The notes: a model not told the origin generated them from the sequence alone. A stretch of 64,000 bases of DNA from Hyphomicrobiales bacterium (GCA_900466945.1 UBNV01000006.1:124001-188000), one strand, 5' to 3'; positions 36,127 through 45,664 are shown, counted from the first letter of the stretch. Numbers and translations are program-made.

Positions 36127-36423
36127 ATGCCCGGCTATTCCGCCCGTCCGCCCGCCATCCCGACTGTTGTGCTTGATGATGCCGTCACCCGCATCACCCG
36201 CTGGGATTTCGAACCTGGTGCCGCGACCGGCCACCATACCCATGGCCTGGGTTATGTCGTCGTGCCGATGACCGATTGCCACTTCCTGATCGAGGATGCC
36301 TCGGGAGAACGACGCGTCACAGCCAAAGCCGGCGAGGCCTATCGCCGCGATGCCGGAGTCGAGCACAATGTCATCAATGGCGGCGACCAGCCGATGAGCT
36401 TCATCGAGATCGAGTATAAATGA
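36127..36423 (+). CDS. Small cupin domain protein
   Basis: A 98-residue single-domain cupin. The metal-binding motif 1 is PGAATGHHTHGLGYVVVP and motif 2 includes GVEHNVINGG, with the usual His ligands. Small cupins act as dioxygenases, isomerases or binding proteins; the reaction is not evident. It overlaps the following MBL-fold hydrolase gene by ATGA (36420-36423), so the two are co-translated and may work on linked steps. Confidence 0.85.
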   Translation: MPGYSARPPAIPTVVLDDAVTRITRWDFEPGAATGHHTHGLGYVVVPMTDCHFLIEDASGERRVTAKAGEAYRRDAGVEHNVINGGDQPMSFIEIEYK

Positions 36424-37346
36424 GCGCAGACGACGACCAGGCGGCGCCACGCTTCGTCACCGATTTTGATCCGCAGCATGGCGTGGCGGTGCCGGTGGCG
36501 GTGGGTGTCCAACGCCTCACGGCGCCTAATCCCGGTCCGTTTACCTTCCACGGCACCAATACCTATATCGTCGGGCAAAAATCCGTCTGCGTCATCGATC
36601 CCGGCCCTGAGAATGATGCGCATTTCGAAGCCCTGATGGCTGCACTTGAGGGCAGGGACGTTACCCACATCGCCGTCAGCCACACCCACCGCGACCATTC
36701 CCCGCTCGCCCGCCGCCTGAAGCAGAGTACCGGCGCTGTCATCGTCGCAGAAGGCCCGCATCGCCCGTCGCGCCCTTTGTTCGAGGGCGAGATGAACCCG
36801 TTTGCCGAAAGCTCTGATACGGATTTCGTCCCCGATATTGCCCTAGCCGATGGTCAGACCGTCGACGGCGACGGCTGGAAACTCACCGCCGTCCACACCC
36901 CCGGCCACACTGCTAATCATTCGGCCCTCGCCCTCGAAGACACCGGCATCCTGTTTTCCGCCGACCATGTGATGGCCTGGGCCACCTCGATCGTCGCCCC
37001 CCCGGATGGCGCCATGAGTGACTACATGGCCTCGCTCGACCGGTTGCTCGCGCGCGACGACCGGCTCTATCTGCCCGGTCATGGCGGCGAGGTCACCGAG
37101 CCCCAGGCCTTCGTCCGGGCCCTGCGCACCCATCGCCGCATGCGTGAACGCGCCGTGCTGGAGCGGATCGTCAAGGGCGACCGGTTGATCGCCGACATGG
37201 TGAAGGTCATCTACGCCTCGACCGACCCGCGCCTGCATGGCGCAGCCGCATTGTCCGTGCTCGCCCATATCGAGGATCTCGTGGAGAAAGGACTGATCGC
37301 AACGGACGGCCCACCGAAGCTTTCAGGCGAATATCGACCGGGCTGA
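36420..37346 (+). CDS. MBL-fold metallo-hydrolase (LACTB2/glyoxalase-II-like)
   Basis: A 308-residue zinc hydrolase. The metal motif is HTHRDH at 88-93, with further ligands in HTPGHTANHSAL and SADHVMAW. A C-terminal winged-helix-like tail (RTHRRMRERAVLERIVKGD, then DPRLHGAAALSVLAHIEDLVEKGLI in outline) matches the LACTB2/ETHE-like group that may act on RNA or thioesters. The start overlaps the cupin stop by four bases. It is convergent with the DUF1499 gene, 33 bases apart. Confidence 0.9.
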   Translation: MSADDDQAAPRFVTDFDPQHGVAVPVAVGVQRLTAPNPGPFTFHGTNTYIVGQKSVCVIDPGPENDAHFEALMAALEGRDVTHIAVSHTHRDHSPLARRLKQSTGAVIVAEGPHRPSRPLFEGEMNPFAESSDTDFVPDIALADGQTVDGDGWKLTAVHTPGHTANHSALALEDTGILFSADHVMAWATSIVAPPDGAMSDYMASLDRLLARDDRLYLPGHGGEVTEPQAFVRALRTHRRMRERAVLERIVKGDRLIADMVKVIYASTDPRLHGAAALSVLAHIEDLVEKGLIATDGPPKLSGEYRPG

Positions 37347-37379
37347 GGTGACGAGGCCGATGGGCACCAAGCGCCTGCC

Positions 37380-38324
37380 TCAGTTCCCTGCAATCCCCAG
37401 AAGCTCCGCGTCCAGCGCGTGCAGGAAATCCTCGGCGATCCGGTCGCTGATCCCCAGGTCATGCGGGCCGTAGCGCGAGGCCACGCGCATGTCGACCAGC
37501 GTCATTTCCGCCTCTTCGCGCAGCCGAACGACTGCGTCGAAGGGCAGGCCGAACACCAGCGTCCGGGTCGAAAACTGCAACCGCGCCGTGCCCACCGGTT
37601 CGCCATCGTCCGTCGGCACGAGCAGGCTCGGCTCCGGCCGCGCGGTGGGCAGCGGCCCGCTTTCCGGCAGTCCCTCTTCGGCTTCGGTGCCGGCGGTGCC
37701 CTCAGCCGTTGCGTCCGGTTCTGTCGGGTCTTCCGTGGTCGAGCGAAGCTCGAGCGCCGGTAGGCCGTATTCCTCACCGCGGCTTGCCGTCACCACCAGC
37801 CGGTTCGCGGTTGCCACCTTGCGCACCGCCTCGTAGACGCGGTCAATCGCGCCTTCGTAGCGCCGGCCATTCAGCCCCGGATAGGCGGCAAGCTGTGCTG
37901 CGTCGGCATTCTCGGGCAGGGCAGGGCGCGGCAGCAGATGCTGGTCCGCCTCCGGCTCGGAAACCCAGGCCGGCCGATCCGCAAGATCGGTCGCGACCTC
38001 GTTGAGGGGCGGCTTGTTGACATAGAGATAGTAGCCGTAACCCGGTAACGCGAGCGGCAGGGCGGCATAGATCATCGCCCAGGCAGCGGCCACACCGCCC
38101 AGCGCCCCGATTTGCCAGAGCCGGATAAGTCCCAGAAGCGCAAGCGGTATCGAAAGTGCCGCCGGCACGGCGCATGCCAGCACCAGCAGTACGAAGTCCG
38201 GCGTGGAAAGTGGCCCGAAACGATGCGCCACCACCACCACGACCAGCATGACCAGCGAGAAAAGCGCCATCCGCCGCGCGAGAAAGGCGGAACGGGACAC
38301 CGGACGGTCATAGCGGACATGCAT
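37380..38324 (-). CDS. DUF1499 membrane protein
   Basis: A 314-residue protein. Three membrane segments lie in the first 115 residues (LFSLVMLVVVVVAHRF, VLLVLACAVPAALSIPLALLG, GGVAAAWAMIYAALPLAL). The soluble rest is a DUF1499 domain (AIDRVYEAVRKVATANRLVV, VFGLPFDAVVRLREEAEMTLVDMRVASRYGPHDLGISDRIAEDFL in outline), interrupted by an acidic low-complexity loop of about 40 residues (TTEDPTEPDATAEGTAGTEAEEG). Its function is unknown; it follows the membrane-protein gene at 38413 on the same strand by 88 bases. Confidence 0.85.
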   Translation of the reverse strand: MHVRYDRPVSRSAFLARRMALFSLVMLVVVVVAHRFGPLSTPDFVLLVLACAVPAALSIPLALLGLIRLWQIGALGGVAAAWAMIYAALPLALPGYGYYLYVNKPPLNEVATDLADRPAWVSEPEADQHLLPRPALPENADAAQLAAYPGLNGRRYEGAIDRVYEAVRKVATANRLVVTASRGEEYGLPALELRSTTEDPTEPDATAEGTAGTEAEEGLPESGPLPTARPEPSLLVPTDDGEPVGTARLQFSTRTLVFGLPFDAVVRLREEAEMTLVDMRVASRYGPHDLGISDRIAEDFLHALDAELLGIAGN

Positions 38325-38412
38325 GCGGATCTACCGGAATCAGGAGGCGTTTCGCCCATGGTTGTAACGGCTCGCGCCGGGGGCGTCGACAGGCAAAGCT
38401 TGGCAGCAGTCG

Positions 38413-39441
38413 CTAGGGTTGATCAGAGCGTCCTCCGCCGAGCAACGGATTTTCGCCGAGTTCCGGCAGGGGCATGTCTTCCTCGGGTGGCGTGCCGCTA
38501 AAACCATCGGGTGCCTCCGTCAGCCCTTCCTCGACGGTCGGGTCGAGCGGTGCCAGAGCCGGTGCATCGAGGCTCGTGCCGCCGTCGGGCTGCGTGGGGT
38601 CGGCCAATGGCGGGGCCAGTGGCGGCGCATCGGGGCTGAGCGGCACGTAGAGCGAGACGGTGACGATGACGGCGATCACCATCAGCCAGGAACCGATGAT
38701 ACGGGCGGGAATGGTGAGCCAGGCCCCCCGGAAGGGCCGCAGCAACAGGCCCGGCACGGTGAGGATCCACAGCGCGCCCAGGACGGCGGAAAAGGCGAAT
38801 TCCTTGATGCCGATGCCGAAATCGTCGAGCCCTATGAAGAGCGATAGCGAGAAGCCGACCACGAGGCTGGCAACAGGCGCCGCATAGCGTCGCAGACGGG
38901 TCGGAAGCCAGAGTACGAGGCCGGCGAGCATGACGGCCACCGGCGCGATCAGGAACAATTCGTGGCCCAACGGGCTCTGCAGGATCACGTGGAAGATCGG
39001 ATCGAAGAAGAGAAGCATTGGCGCGACGACGCCGACAAAGGCGCCCACGATCGAAAGCACCTCGCTTCTGCGCTCCGCGAGAGCGATCGCGACCGACAGC
39101 CCGAGCATGGCGAGCACGAGATCGTATATCGACAGCGTGAAGAGGTAGCCGAGTTCGAAGAAGGCGAATTCGTGCGGAATGACGAGCGAGGCCGCAACGA
39201 TCGCTACACCGAGGAGAAAGGCGAGAAAGGCCCAGCGGAACGCCGGGGTCTGGACGCCCGCCTTGAAACGCTCGGAGGCCGTCTTGCCCTGAAGGACCGA
39301 GCCGGGGGCAATCGCCGGGCGGCTCGGCGCCAGAGATGTCGTCCGAACCGCATCGCCCTGAGCGTGATGCGACCCCTCGATCACGGCGCGGCCGTGTTTC
39401 GCTCTGCCCCGCCCTGTCTTTTTTCCCGGCTGCTTCTTCAT
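38413..39441 (-). CDS. Polytopic membrane protein of unknown function
   Basis: A 342-residue protein I do not recognise. A basic N-terminus (KKQPGKKTGRGRAKH) precedes about seven hydrophobic segments between residues 75 and 275 (WAFLAFLLGVAIVAASLVI, LGYLFTLSIYDLVLAMLGLSVAIAL, IVGAFVGVVAPMLLFF, LFLIAPVAVMLAGLVLWL, PVASLVVGFSLSLFIGL and others). A Pro/Asp/Glu-rich tail of about 65 residues follows. The ATG at 39441 was chosen over 39495 because it starts the basic region. It lies upstream of the DUF1499 gene on the same strand, which suggests a shared envelope role. Confidence 0.7.
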   Translation of the reverse strand: MKKQPGKKTGRGRAKHGRAVIEGSHHAQGDAVRTTSLAPSRPAIAPGSVLQGKTASERFKAGVQTPAFRWAFLAFLLGVAIVAASLVIPHEFAFFELGYLFTLSIYDLVLAMLGLSVAIALAERRSEVLSIVGAFVGVVAPMLLFFDPIFHVILQSPLGHELFLIAPVAVMLAGLVLWLPTRLRRYAAPVASLVVGFSLSLFIGLDDFGIGIKEFAFSAVLGALWILTVPGLLLRPFRGAWLTIPARIIGSWLMVIAVIVTVSLYVPLSPDAPPLAPPLADPTQPDGGTSLDAPALAPLDPTVEEGLTEAPDGFSGTPPEEDMPLPELGENPLLGGGRSDQP

Positions 39442-39596
39442 GCCCGTACCTGCCACTGGCGCCGCAAGGCGCGTTGGCAAGAGCCTATTCCACAAGAGGC
39501 GCGATTTGTCACTTCAGCTTGCCGTATCTCGTCGCAAGACAAGCGGGCTCCGAACGGGTGGGCCGGTGAAGCCCGTCGCAGTGTCCCAAACGAAAG

Positions 39597-39622
39597 AGAC
39601 CCGGCAGTCGCCTGCCGGGTCT
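39597..39622 (-). terminator. Intrinsic terminator of the PfpI-like gene
   Basis: AGACCCGGCAG and CTGCCGGGTCT are perfect 11-base arms around a 4-base loop, 34 bases after the pfpI-like stop. On the minus strand a T-rich tail (CTCTTTCGTTT) follows, so it should terminate this leftward transcript. Confidence 0.75.
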
Positions 39623-39656
39623 TCCTTGTCTAATCAGTCTGATGGACGTGACGTCC

Positions 39657-40217
39657 TCAGGCCGCGCGGCGCTGGTGGCGGCCTTCCTCGACCTCTTCCA
39701 CGATCTTCGCGACGAAGGCATCGAGATCATCGGGCTTGCGCGACGTGATGATGCCCTGATCCGTGACCACGGCCTCGTCGCGCCAGTCCGCACCGGCATT
39801 GATCATGTCGGTCTTGATCGACGAGAACGAGGTCGCCTTGCGGCCCTTGACACCGCCGGCTTCGATCAGCAGCCACGGACCATGGCAGATCGCCGCGACG
39901 GTCTTGCCGGAATGGAGGAAGGTCTTCACCAGATCCACGGCCTTTTGCTCCTTGCGCAGGAGGTCCGGGTTGATCTGGCCGCCGGGCAGCACCAGCGCGT
40001 CGAAGTCATCGATTTTGACCTCTTCAAGCGTCAGGTCGACATCGACGGTGTCGCCCCAGTTCTTCTCGTCCCAGCTCTTGATTGGCGCCTTTTCGAGCGA
40101 GGCGATCCTCACCGTGGCACCCTTGGCCGTGAGCTGTTCCAGCGGCACGCGCAGCTCGGAGCGCTCGTAGCCATGGGTGGCGAGAATGAGGATTCGGGCG
40201 GAATTAATGGAAGGCAT
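39657..40217 (-). CDS. DJ-1/PfpI family protein (YhbO-like)
   Basis: A 186-residue protein of the DJ-1/PfpI fold. The nucleophile elbow is AAICHGPWLL with Cys111-His112, and the conserved Glu18 is in GYERSEL. Further conserved parts are LVLPGG, RKATSFSSIKTDMINAGADW and VVTDQGIITSRKPDD. Relatives act as protease I or as glyoxalase/deglycase stress enzymes. The final RRAA tail is not conserved. It is a single-gene transcript with its own terminator. Confidence 0.93.
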   Translation of the reverse strand: MPSINSARILILATHGYERSELRVPLEQLTAKGATVRIASLEKAPIKSWDEKNWGDTVDVDLTLEEVKIDDFDALVLPGGQINPDLLRKEQKAVDLVKTFLHSGKTVAAICHGPWLLIEAGGVKGRKATSFSSIKTDMINAGADWRDEAVVTDQGIITSRKPDDLDAFVAKIVEEVEEGRHQRRAA

Positions 40218-40388
40218 GGGATGTCCTTTCGTTTCTCTTTGCCTTGGGGATGAGAAGGAAACGGAGAGACCGCAGCATCGTTCCGATAAAAACTTTGGCG
40301 CTCCCGTGACAACAGGTGTTGCCGCCCGGCTTTCGCTTTGCTAATCAGGCCGCGATTTGCAACGCCGCCCGCGGCCTCGCAATCCTGT

Positions 40389-40463
40389 TGGGGCGTCGCC
40401 AAGCGGTAAGGCATCGGTTTTTGGTACCGACATTCCCAGGTTCGAATCCTGGCGCCCCAGCCA
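40389..40463 (+). tRNA. tRNA-Gln (UUG anticodon)
   Basis: The cloverleaf reads cleanly: acceptor TGGGGCG pairs with CGCCCCA; the anticodon arm TCGGT-TTTTGGT-ACCGA gives anticodon TTG; the T loop is GGTTCGAATCC; discriminator G and an encoded CCA end at 40463. It reads CAA codons. Its 3' end faces the 3' end of the Fe(3+) permease gene, at the left edge of the iron region. Confidence 0.95.
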
Positions 40464-40496
40464 CAATCCTTTTCTCCGTTCCGGAGGCACAAGGCC

Positions 40497-42209
40497 TCAC
40501 TCCACCCACGGCAATGTCCCCCTCGGCAGCCGTCGGCTGGCCAGTGTAGCGATGGCCGCGAGCGCCAGCACCAGCAGGGTGGACAAGACCGCGACGGCGG
40601 CGGCGGCGGTGGAATTGCCTTCATATTGCAGGGCAAAGATCATCACCCCGATCGTCTCATTGCCCGACGACCAGAGAAGCGCAGACAGCGTCAGCTCGTT
40701 AAGCGCTGTCATCACCACCAGGATCGCGCCGGCGGCGGCCGCTGGCAGGATGCCGGGCAGGAAGATCGACAGGATACGCCGCGAGAGGCCCGCACCTGTT
40801 ACACGCGCGGCTTCGTCCAGCGAAGGGTCTGCCGATTGCGCGGCGGCAGCGACCGGGCGGAGAACCAGCGGCAGGAAACGGGCGAGATAGGCGATGACGA
40901 GGATCGCCATTGTCCCGTAGATCGAGACGCCGATCAGCGGCAGAGGTTTCAGGAAGGCGAGGATCATGCCGAGCGCCACGACCGTGCCCGGAACGACCCA
41001 GGGCGCCTCGATAACGATGTCGAGAAAGCGCAGCACGGGATTGGCGCGACGCGTGGACAGAAAGGCCAGCGGCACGGCCACGAGCATCGAGATGACGGCG
41101 GTGATCGCGGCAAGCAGCAGCGAATTGGCAAAGGCCCGCCGCACGATCGCATTGTCGAGCACGGAGCGGAACTGGTCGAGGCTGACGGTGTCCGGCCCGA
41201 AGGCGACCCCGATCGCCGGCAGGAGCGCGGTCATGCTGAGTGCCGCGAGCGGCACCAGCGACAGGATCAGCACCAAGATCCACAACAGGATTTCGACAAG
41301 AGGTGCTGTACGTCGCGGCACGAAGGGTGCTCCGGCCGGCAGCGGCACGGCGATGCGGGTCGTGACGACATTGCGCAGGAGGATGGCAATGGCCGCCATC
41401 GCAGCGAGCACGAGCGCCAGTATCGCCACCTGGCCGGCAGCGGCCGGGCCAAAGCCGTTGAGCCGCTGATAGATCAGCGTCGTCAGGACCGAAACGCGAC
41501 CGGGAATGCCGAGCAGCGCGGGTACGCCGAAATTGCCGATGGCGGCCGTGAAGGCGATCAGGCTGCCGGCCAGCACCGAGGGCATGACGATCGGGAGCAC
41601 GATGCCGCGCCCGATCCGGCCCGGCGGAATGCCGAGGATGCGGGCGGCCTCGACGAGATCGGCAGGCAGCGCCCTGAGTGCGGCGCGCACCGCGACGAAG
41701 ACAAGCGGCATATGCTCGATGCCCATGACGAGCGCGATCCCGCCGGTCGAATAGAGCGGATTGGTCGAGCCTGGTGCTGGCGCAAGTCCGAGCGGTTTCA
41801 GGATCGGCGATTGCGCGCCGAAAAGCTCGATCCAGGCGAGCGCCATGGTCTGCGGCGGCACGATCAGCGGCATCAGGATGAGAAAGGTCAGTGCCGCCCG
41901 GCTCCTGAGCTTCAATAGGCTGACGGCAAACGCGAGGGAAACCCCGAGCAGGGTGGAGACGGCGACGGAGAGCAGCGAAGTCTGCAGCGTGCCGGAGAGG
42001 GCGCGGAGCGTCGCACGGCTGGTGAGCGTGGCGAACATCAGCCCGACCGGCGTGCCGTCCTCGCCGGGCTGGAAGGCGCTGGCGAACAGCCGGGCAAGGG
42101 GCCAGAGCGTGGTCAAGGCAACGTAGAGAAGCAGAAGGGAGACGAGCAGATGCTCGCCTCCCGAAGCACGCTGGCCCATGCGACGTCCGGCCATTGCGGG
42201 GCTGCGCAT
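40497..42209 (-). CDS. Fe(3+) ABC transporter permease (FbpB/AfuB-like, double)
   Basis: A 570-residue inner-membrane permease made of two fused halves with about 12 segments. Each half carries an EAA-type loop for the ATPase: LVEAARILGIPPGRIGRGIVLPIVMPS in outline in the first, and LDEAARVTGAGLSRRILSIFLPGILPA in outline in the second. The double design is typical of iron importers FbpB/SfuB. It lies 7 bases after the binding-protein gene and is the last gene of the ATPase - binding protein - permease operon. The start is uncertain; ATGs at 42194 and 42179 are alternatives. Confidence 0.9.
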   Translation of the reverse strand: MRSPAMAGRRMGQRASGGEHLLVSLLLLYVALTTLWPLARLFASAFQPGEDGTPVGLMFATLTSRATLRALSGTLQTSLLSVAVSTLLGVSLAFAVSLLKLRSRAALTFLILMPLIVPPQTMALAWIELFGAQSPILKPLGLAPAPGSTNPLYSTGGIALVMGIEHMPLVFVAVRAALRALPADLVEAARILGIPPGRIGRGIVLPIVMPSVLAGSLIAFTAAIGNFGVPALLGIPGRVSVLTTLIYQRLNGFGPAAAGQVAILALVLAAMAAIAILLRNVVTTRIAVPLPAGAPFVPRRTAPLVEILLWILVLILSLVPLAALSMTALLPAIGVAFGPDTVSLDQFRSVLDNAIVRRAFANSLLLAAITAVISMLVAVPLAFLSTRRANPVLRFLDIVIEAPWVVPGTVVALGMILAFLKPLPLIGVSIYGTMAILVIAYLARFLPLVLRPVAAAAQSADPSLDEAARVTGAGLSRRILSIFLPGILPAAAAGAILVVMTALNELTLSALLWSSGNETIGVMIFALQYEGNSTAAAAVAVLSTLLVLALAAIATLASRRLPRGTLPWVE

Positions 42210-42216
42210 GGAGAAA

Positions 42217-43194
42217 TCAGCCGCCGAAGAGTTCGGCGAACTTTTCCTTGTTCTCGGTGTCGGCCTTCAGCATGGCATCGCTGTCGGCGGGCAGGATCTT
42301 CAGCGTCGAAAGCGCCGGATAGCCTTCCGGCTGGGCGACATCGGGCAGGATCGGGAAATAGCCCTGCGCGGTCGCCTGCTCCTGGGAAGCCTTGGAGAGC
42401 TGCCAGGCGACGAAAGTCTTGGCGGCCTCGACCGCATCCGACCCCTTGAGGACCGCGACCGGCTGGGTGATCGAGCTGACGCCCTCGGCCGGGAAGACGA
42501 AGTCGACGGGCGAACCCTTCTTCTTGGCATTCAGCGCCATGTATTCGATGATGATGCCATAGGCCTTCTCGCCGCGGGCGACGGCTTCGATGACCGTGCC
42601 ATTGCCCTGGCCGGCAACGGCTCCGGCCTCTGCCAGTTTCTCGTAATAGGCCCAGCCGAAGTCCGGCTGCTGTGCCATCGTGCCGACATGGATGACGGCG
42701 GCGCCCGAATAGAGCGGGCTCGGCATGATCAGGCTTTTCGCCGCATCGGCTGCGAGCAGGTCGTTCCAGCTCGTGGGCGCGGTCTTCACCAGATCGGTGT
42801 TGTAGACGATGCCTGTTGTGATCACCTTGGTGCCGAAGAAGGTCTTGTCGGCATCGATGAAGGCCGGGTCGACGCCCTCGACCGGGGCGTCTGTGAAGGC
42901 GAGCAGGCGGTCGTCGTTCTTCAGCTGGGTCATCGCCACCGTGTCGGCGATCAGGATCACGTCGGCCGGGCTGTTGCCGGCTGTATATTCGGCCTGCAGC
43001 TTGGCCATGACTTCGGTCGTGCCGGAGCGGAACAGCTCGACCTTGATCTCCGGATGGTCGGCATTGAAAGCTTCGATGACCTGGGTCATCTGGTCCTGCG
43101 GCTGCGAGGTGTAGACGGTGATCGTGTCTTCGGCAGCAGCCTGGAAGGCGAGACCGGCAAGGATCGTGGTGGCGACGAGTGTGCGGATCAACAT
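42217..43194 (-). CDS. Fe(3+) ABC transporter substrate-binding protein (FbpA/AfuA-like)
   Basis: A 325-residue periplasmic protein with signal peptide LIRTLVATTILAGLAFQAAA. The mature start is EDTITVYTSQPQDQMTQVIEAF; conserved segments are SPADVILIADTVAM, SPLYSGAAVIHVGTMAQ and YFPILPDVAQPEGYP. This is the type II fold of ferric-ion binding proteins; the Tyr ligands of FbpA are not fully confirmed by eye, and a spermidine-like or other ligand is possible. The ATG at 43194 follows CGAGG. It is the middle gene of the operon. Confidence 0.88.
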   Translation of the reverse strand: MLIRTLVATTILAGLAFQAAAEDTITVYTSQPQDQMTQVIEAFNADHPEIKVELFRSGTTEVMAKLQAEYTAGNSPADVILIADTVAMTQLKNDDRLLAFTDAPVEGVDPAFIDADKTFFGTKVITTGIVYNTDLVKTAPTSWNDLLAADAAKSLIMPSPLYSGAAVIHVGTMAQQPDFGWAYYEKLAEAGAVAGQGNGTVIEAVARGEKAYGIIIEYMALNAKKKGSPVDFVFPAEGVSSITQPVAVLKGSDAVEAAKTFVAWQLSKASQEQATAQGYFPILPDVAQPEGYPALSTLKILPADSDAMLKADTENKEKFAELFGG

Positions 43195-43288
43195 GGAAAC
43201 CTCGTTGACAAGGGCGGGGTGCGGTAAAGGCGATCCCGGCCCGGACGATGGGGGAAGAGGCTGCCGAATGGGCAGATGCGGATTTCGC

Positions 43289-44461
43289 CTAGCGCAGCGA
43301 GATGACGGCCGGACGACAGGCCGATGATCTTCCCGTGACATCGGGGGCACCATCGCCTGAGCCACCGTGACCGGTCCCGCCATCGCCGATCACCCAGCCG
43401 CCGGTGAAGGCAAGTTCGATCGGCGTTCCCGGCGCCAACCGCTCGGGAAGTGACAGGCTGACGACGTCTCCGTCGATCTCGGTCGGCAGGCAATGGCTCA
43501 GGAAGGCGCCGTTCTGGAAGACCTGGCAGGCGAGCTCCGTCTTCAGCTGCCCGCCTTCGGGCACGCGCCGGAGATCGGACGAATGGAATGCGAGCCAGCC
43601 GTAACCGACGGGCGCATCCCCCGGCATGTCGAGAAGTTGCTGTCCAAGCATCACCCGGATCCGTCCGCCCTCGGACTTGACCACTTTGACCGGCAGGGTC
43701 CGTCCCCGCCCGATGAAGCGGGCGACCATGGGCGAGGCGGGCCGGCGATAGAGCTCTTCCGGCGTGCCGAGCTGCTCCAGCCGGCCGCGATCCATGACGG
43801 CGACATGGGTTGCGACAGCCATGGCCTCGTCCTGGTCGTGGGTGACGAAGACGAAAGTGGCGCCGGTCAGGCTGTGGATGCGGCGGAATTCGGTGAGCAT
43901 GGTTTCGCGCAGATGCGCGTCGAGATTGGCAAGCGGTTCGTCGAGCAGGATGAGCTTCGGCCGCGTGGCGAGCGAACGGGCGAGCGCCACCCGCTGGCGC
44001 TGGCCGCCGGACAGTTCGTGCGGGCGGCGATCGCCGAGGCCGCGCAATCCGACGACGTCGAGAACCTCGTCGATCCGCGCCGCGCGTTCCTGGGCGGTGA
44101 GCCGCGCCACCTTGAGCCCGAATTCGATATTGCCGCGCACGCTCATCGTCGGCCAGAGCGCATAGGACTGGAAGACCATGCCGATCCGCCGCCGCTCCGG
44201 TGGTACGAAGGCTGTCTCTCCTGCCATCACATCGTCGTCGAAACGGATCTCCCCGTCATCGGGCACCTCGAGCCCCGCGATCAGCCGCAGAAGCGTCGTC
44301 TTGCCGCAACCGGACGGTCCGAGAAGGGCGAGAAAGGCACCATCGGGAATGGCGAGCGACACGGCGTCCAGCGCCTGGAAGCGGTCGAAGCGTTTCGAAA
44401 CGGCTGTGAGCGTCAGGCGCGGCAAGGCTGTATTCTCCCGATCATCCGGCTCCCATGCCAT
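43289..44461 (-). CDS. ABC transporter ATPase (FbpC/PotA-like)
   Basis: A 390-residue ATPase energising the iron importer. Walker A is GPSGCGKTT near residues 49-57, the Q loop VFQSYALWP, the signature LSGGQRQRV, Walker B LILLDEPLANLD and the H loop THDQDEAM. The C-terminal part has TOBE-like strands (LGQQLLDMPGDAP). The last 30 residues (GDGGTGHGGSGDGAPDV) are a Gly-rich tail unlike the family and may be a natural extension. It heads the operon, 94 bases before the binding-protein gene, and is divergent from the AraC gene at 44660. Confidence 0.9.
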   Translation of the reverse strand: MAWEPDDRENTALPRLTLTAVSKRFDRFQALDAVSLAIPDGAFLALLGPSGCGKTTLLRLIAGLEVPDDGEIRFDDDVMAGETAFVPPERRRIGMVFQSYALWPTMSVRGNIEFGLKVARLTAQERAARIDEVLDVVGLRGLGDRRPHELSGGQRQRVALARSLATRPKLILLDEPLANLDAHLRETMLTEFRRIHSLTGATFVFVTHDQDEAMAVATHVAVMDRGRLEQLGTPEELYRRPASPMVARFIGRGRTLPVKVVKSEGGRIRVMLGQQLLDMPGDAPVGYGWLAFHSSDLRRVPEGGQLKTELACQVFQNGAFLSHCLPTEIDGDVVSLSLPERLAPGTPIELAFTGGWVIGDGGTGHGGSGDGAPDVTGRSSACRPAVISLR

Positions 44462-44659
44462 GCGGAGATGACGTCAGGATGAAGCCGCGCACGACCCGGA
44501 CCTACCGTCATCCGGTGCAATTTCTCTCCGTCAGGGCTCAAAGCAATATACTTGACCAAAAGAGTTATGTATTGCATGACGACGCGGAACAGAGACTGTG
44601 CGGCCCATCGTGCCGCACCGTCAATCCCAAGCACATGGAGCCCTATCCGGAGGTTTTTC

Positions 44660-45550
44660 ATGGCCTTTCGTCCCCGCATGCAGGCACAGACGCGCGCTTA
44701 CCGCACGCTGCGGCCCTTGTGCGTGCGCACCTGGCCGGGGGTCGTCGCGGATGTCTGGCATGTCGAGAGCGGTGCCGGTGCCGGCGGCTTCTACCTTTCG
44801 CCCGATCCCCGCCTCGTCGTCCTTCTCGGCACGCCGCCGCAGAGCCTGTCGCTCAAGACCAGCGAAACCGGCACCGTCGTGTCCCCCGTCTCCATGGTTT
44901 ATGTTCCGGCCGGCCAGCCCCTCTGGAGTGCCATGAGCGCCGGGGAGCGGTTTTCCCATCTCGATTTGCACCTTGAGGCGGGGCCGCTGCAGCAACGTCT
45001 GGCTGGTCTCATCCCGCGCGGAAAACTGTCAGAGACGGTCATCCTCGCCGGCGACGCCGATGCGCCGGGAGCCCGGACTCTTGCCCGTATGGTGGCGGAC
45101 GAAGTGGAGCGGCCCTCGCGCCCGACCATGATGCTGGATGGTCTTCTTTCCGCCATGCTGGCAGAGGTCCTGAACCTGTCCAGCGAGGGGGCGGCGCATA
45201 GCGGCGGCCTGTCTCCCAGACAGATAGCGGCAGTGAAGCGGCATGTGGCCGATGCCTTTCCCCGGCGGGTCAGCGTGGCCGAGCTGGCGCAACTATGCGG
45301 CCTGTCCGAAAGCTGGTTCAGCCGCGCCTTCGCTCGCAGCACCGGCGAGACGCCGCAACGCTGGATCGCCCGCCATCGTCTCGAGGCGGCGATGGAGTTG
45401 ATGCTGACCACGGATCGCGGGCTGGCGGACATCGCCGATGCGACCGGCTTTGCCGACCAGGCTCATCTCACCCGCATCTTCCGGGCGTCACAAGGCTTGC
45501 CGCCGTCAAAGTGGCGGCGCATGCGCATCGGGCAAGACCGGGGAAAATAA
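44660..45550 (+). CDS. AraC family regulator of the siderophore receptor region
   Basis: A 296-residue activator. The first 180 residues form a sensor domain without clear cupin metal ligands; the C-terminal part has two HTH units (VSVAELAQLCGLSESWFSRAFARSTGETPQRW in outline, and GLADIADATGFADQAHLTRIFRASQGLPP in outline). A perfect CCGGAGG ribosome site precedes the ATG at 44660; the longer frame to 44552 is not needed. Its place just before a TonB receptor gene suggests an activator of that gene, as with PchR- or FhuR-type regulators that sense ferric siderophore (inference). Confidence 0.88.
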   Translation: MAFRPRMQAQTRAYRTLRPLCVRTWPGVVADVWHVESGAGAGGFYLSPDPRLVVLLGTPPQSLSLKTSETGTVVSPVSMVYVPAGQPLWSAMSAGERFSHLDLHLEAGPLQQRLAGLIPRGKLSETVILAGDADAPGARTLARMVADEVERPSRPTMMLDGLLSAMLAEVLNLSSEGAAHSGGLSPRQIAAVKRHVADAFPRRVSVAELAQLCGLSESWFSRAFARSTGETPQRWIARHRLEAAMELMLTTDRGLADIADATGFADQAHLTRIFRASQGLPPSKWRRMRIGQDRGK

Positions 45551-45664
45551 GGCGAAACTGCGAAATTGGGACAGATCCGATCAAATCGCGGGGCTTTCGT
45601 TCAAGCGTCGCTAACAAACAAGACTTATTCAGTCATGAATTATTCACGTCTTGTCGGATGGACC

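Noticed and set aside
40389..40463. tRNA-Gln as a proven integration site of the iron region
   Set aside because: No integrase and no duplicate of the tRNA 3' end were found up to 54.4 kb, so only proximity supports it.
45600..45664. TGAATTATTCA palindrome before the TonB receptor as a RirA or Fur box
   Set aside because: The spacing does not match the TGA-N9-TCA pattern of RirA nor a Fur 19-mer. It may be a regulator site, but the regulator cannot be named.
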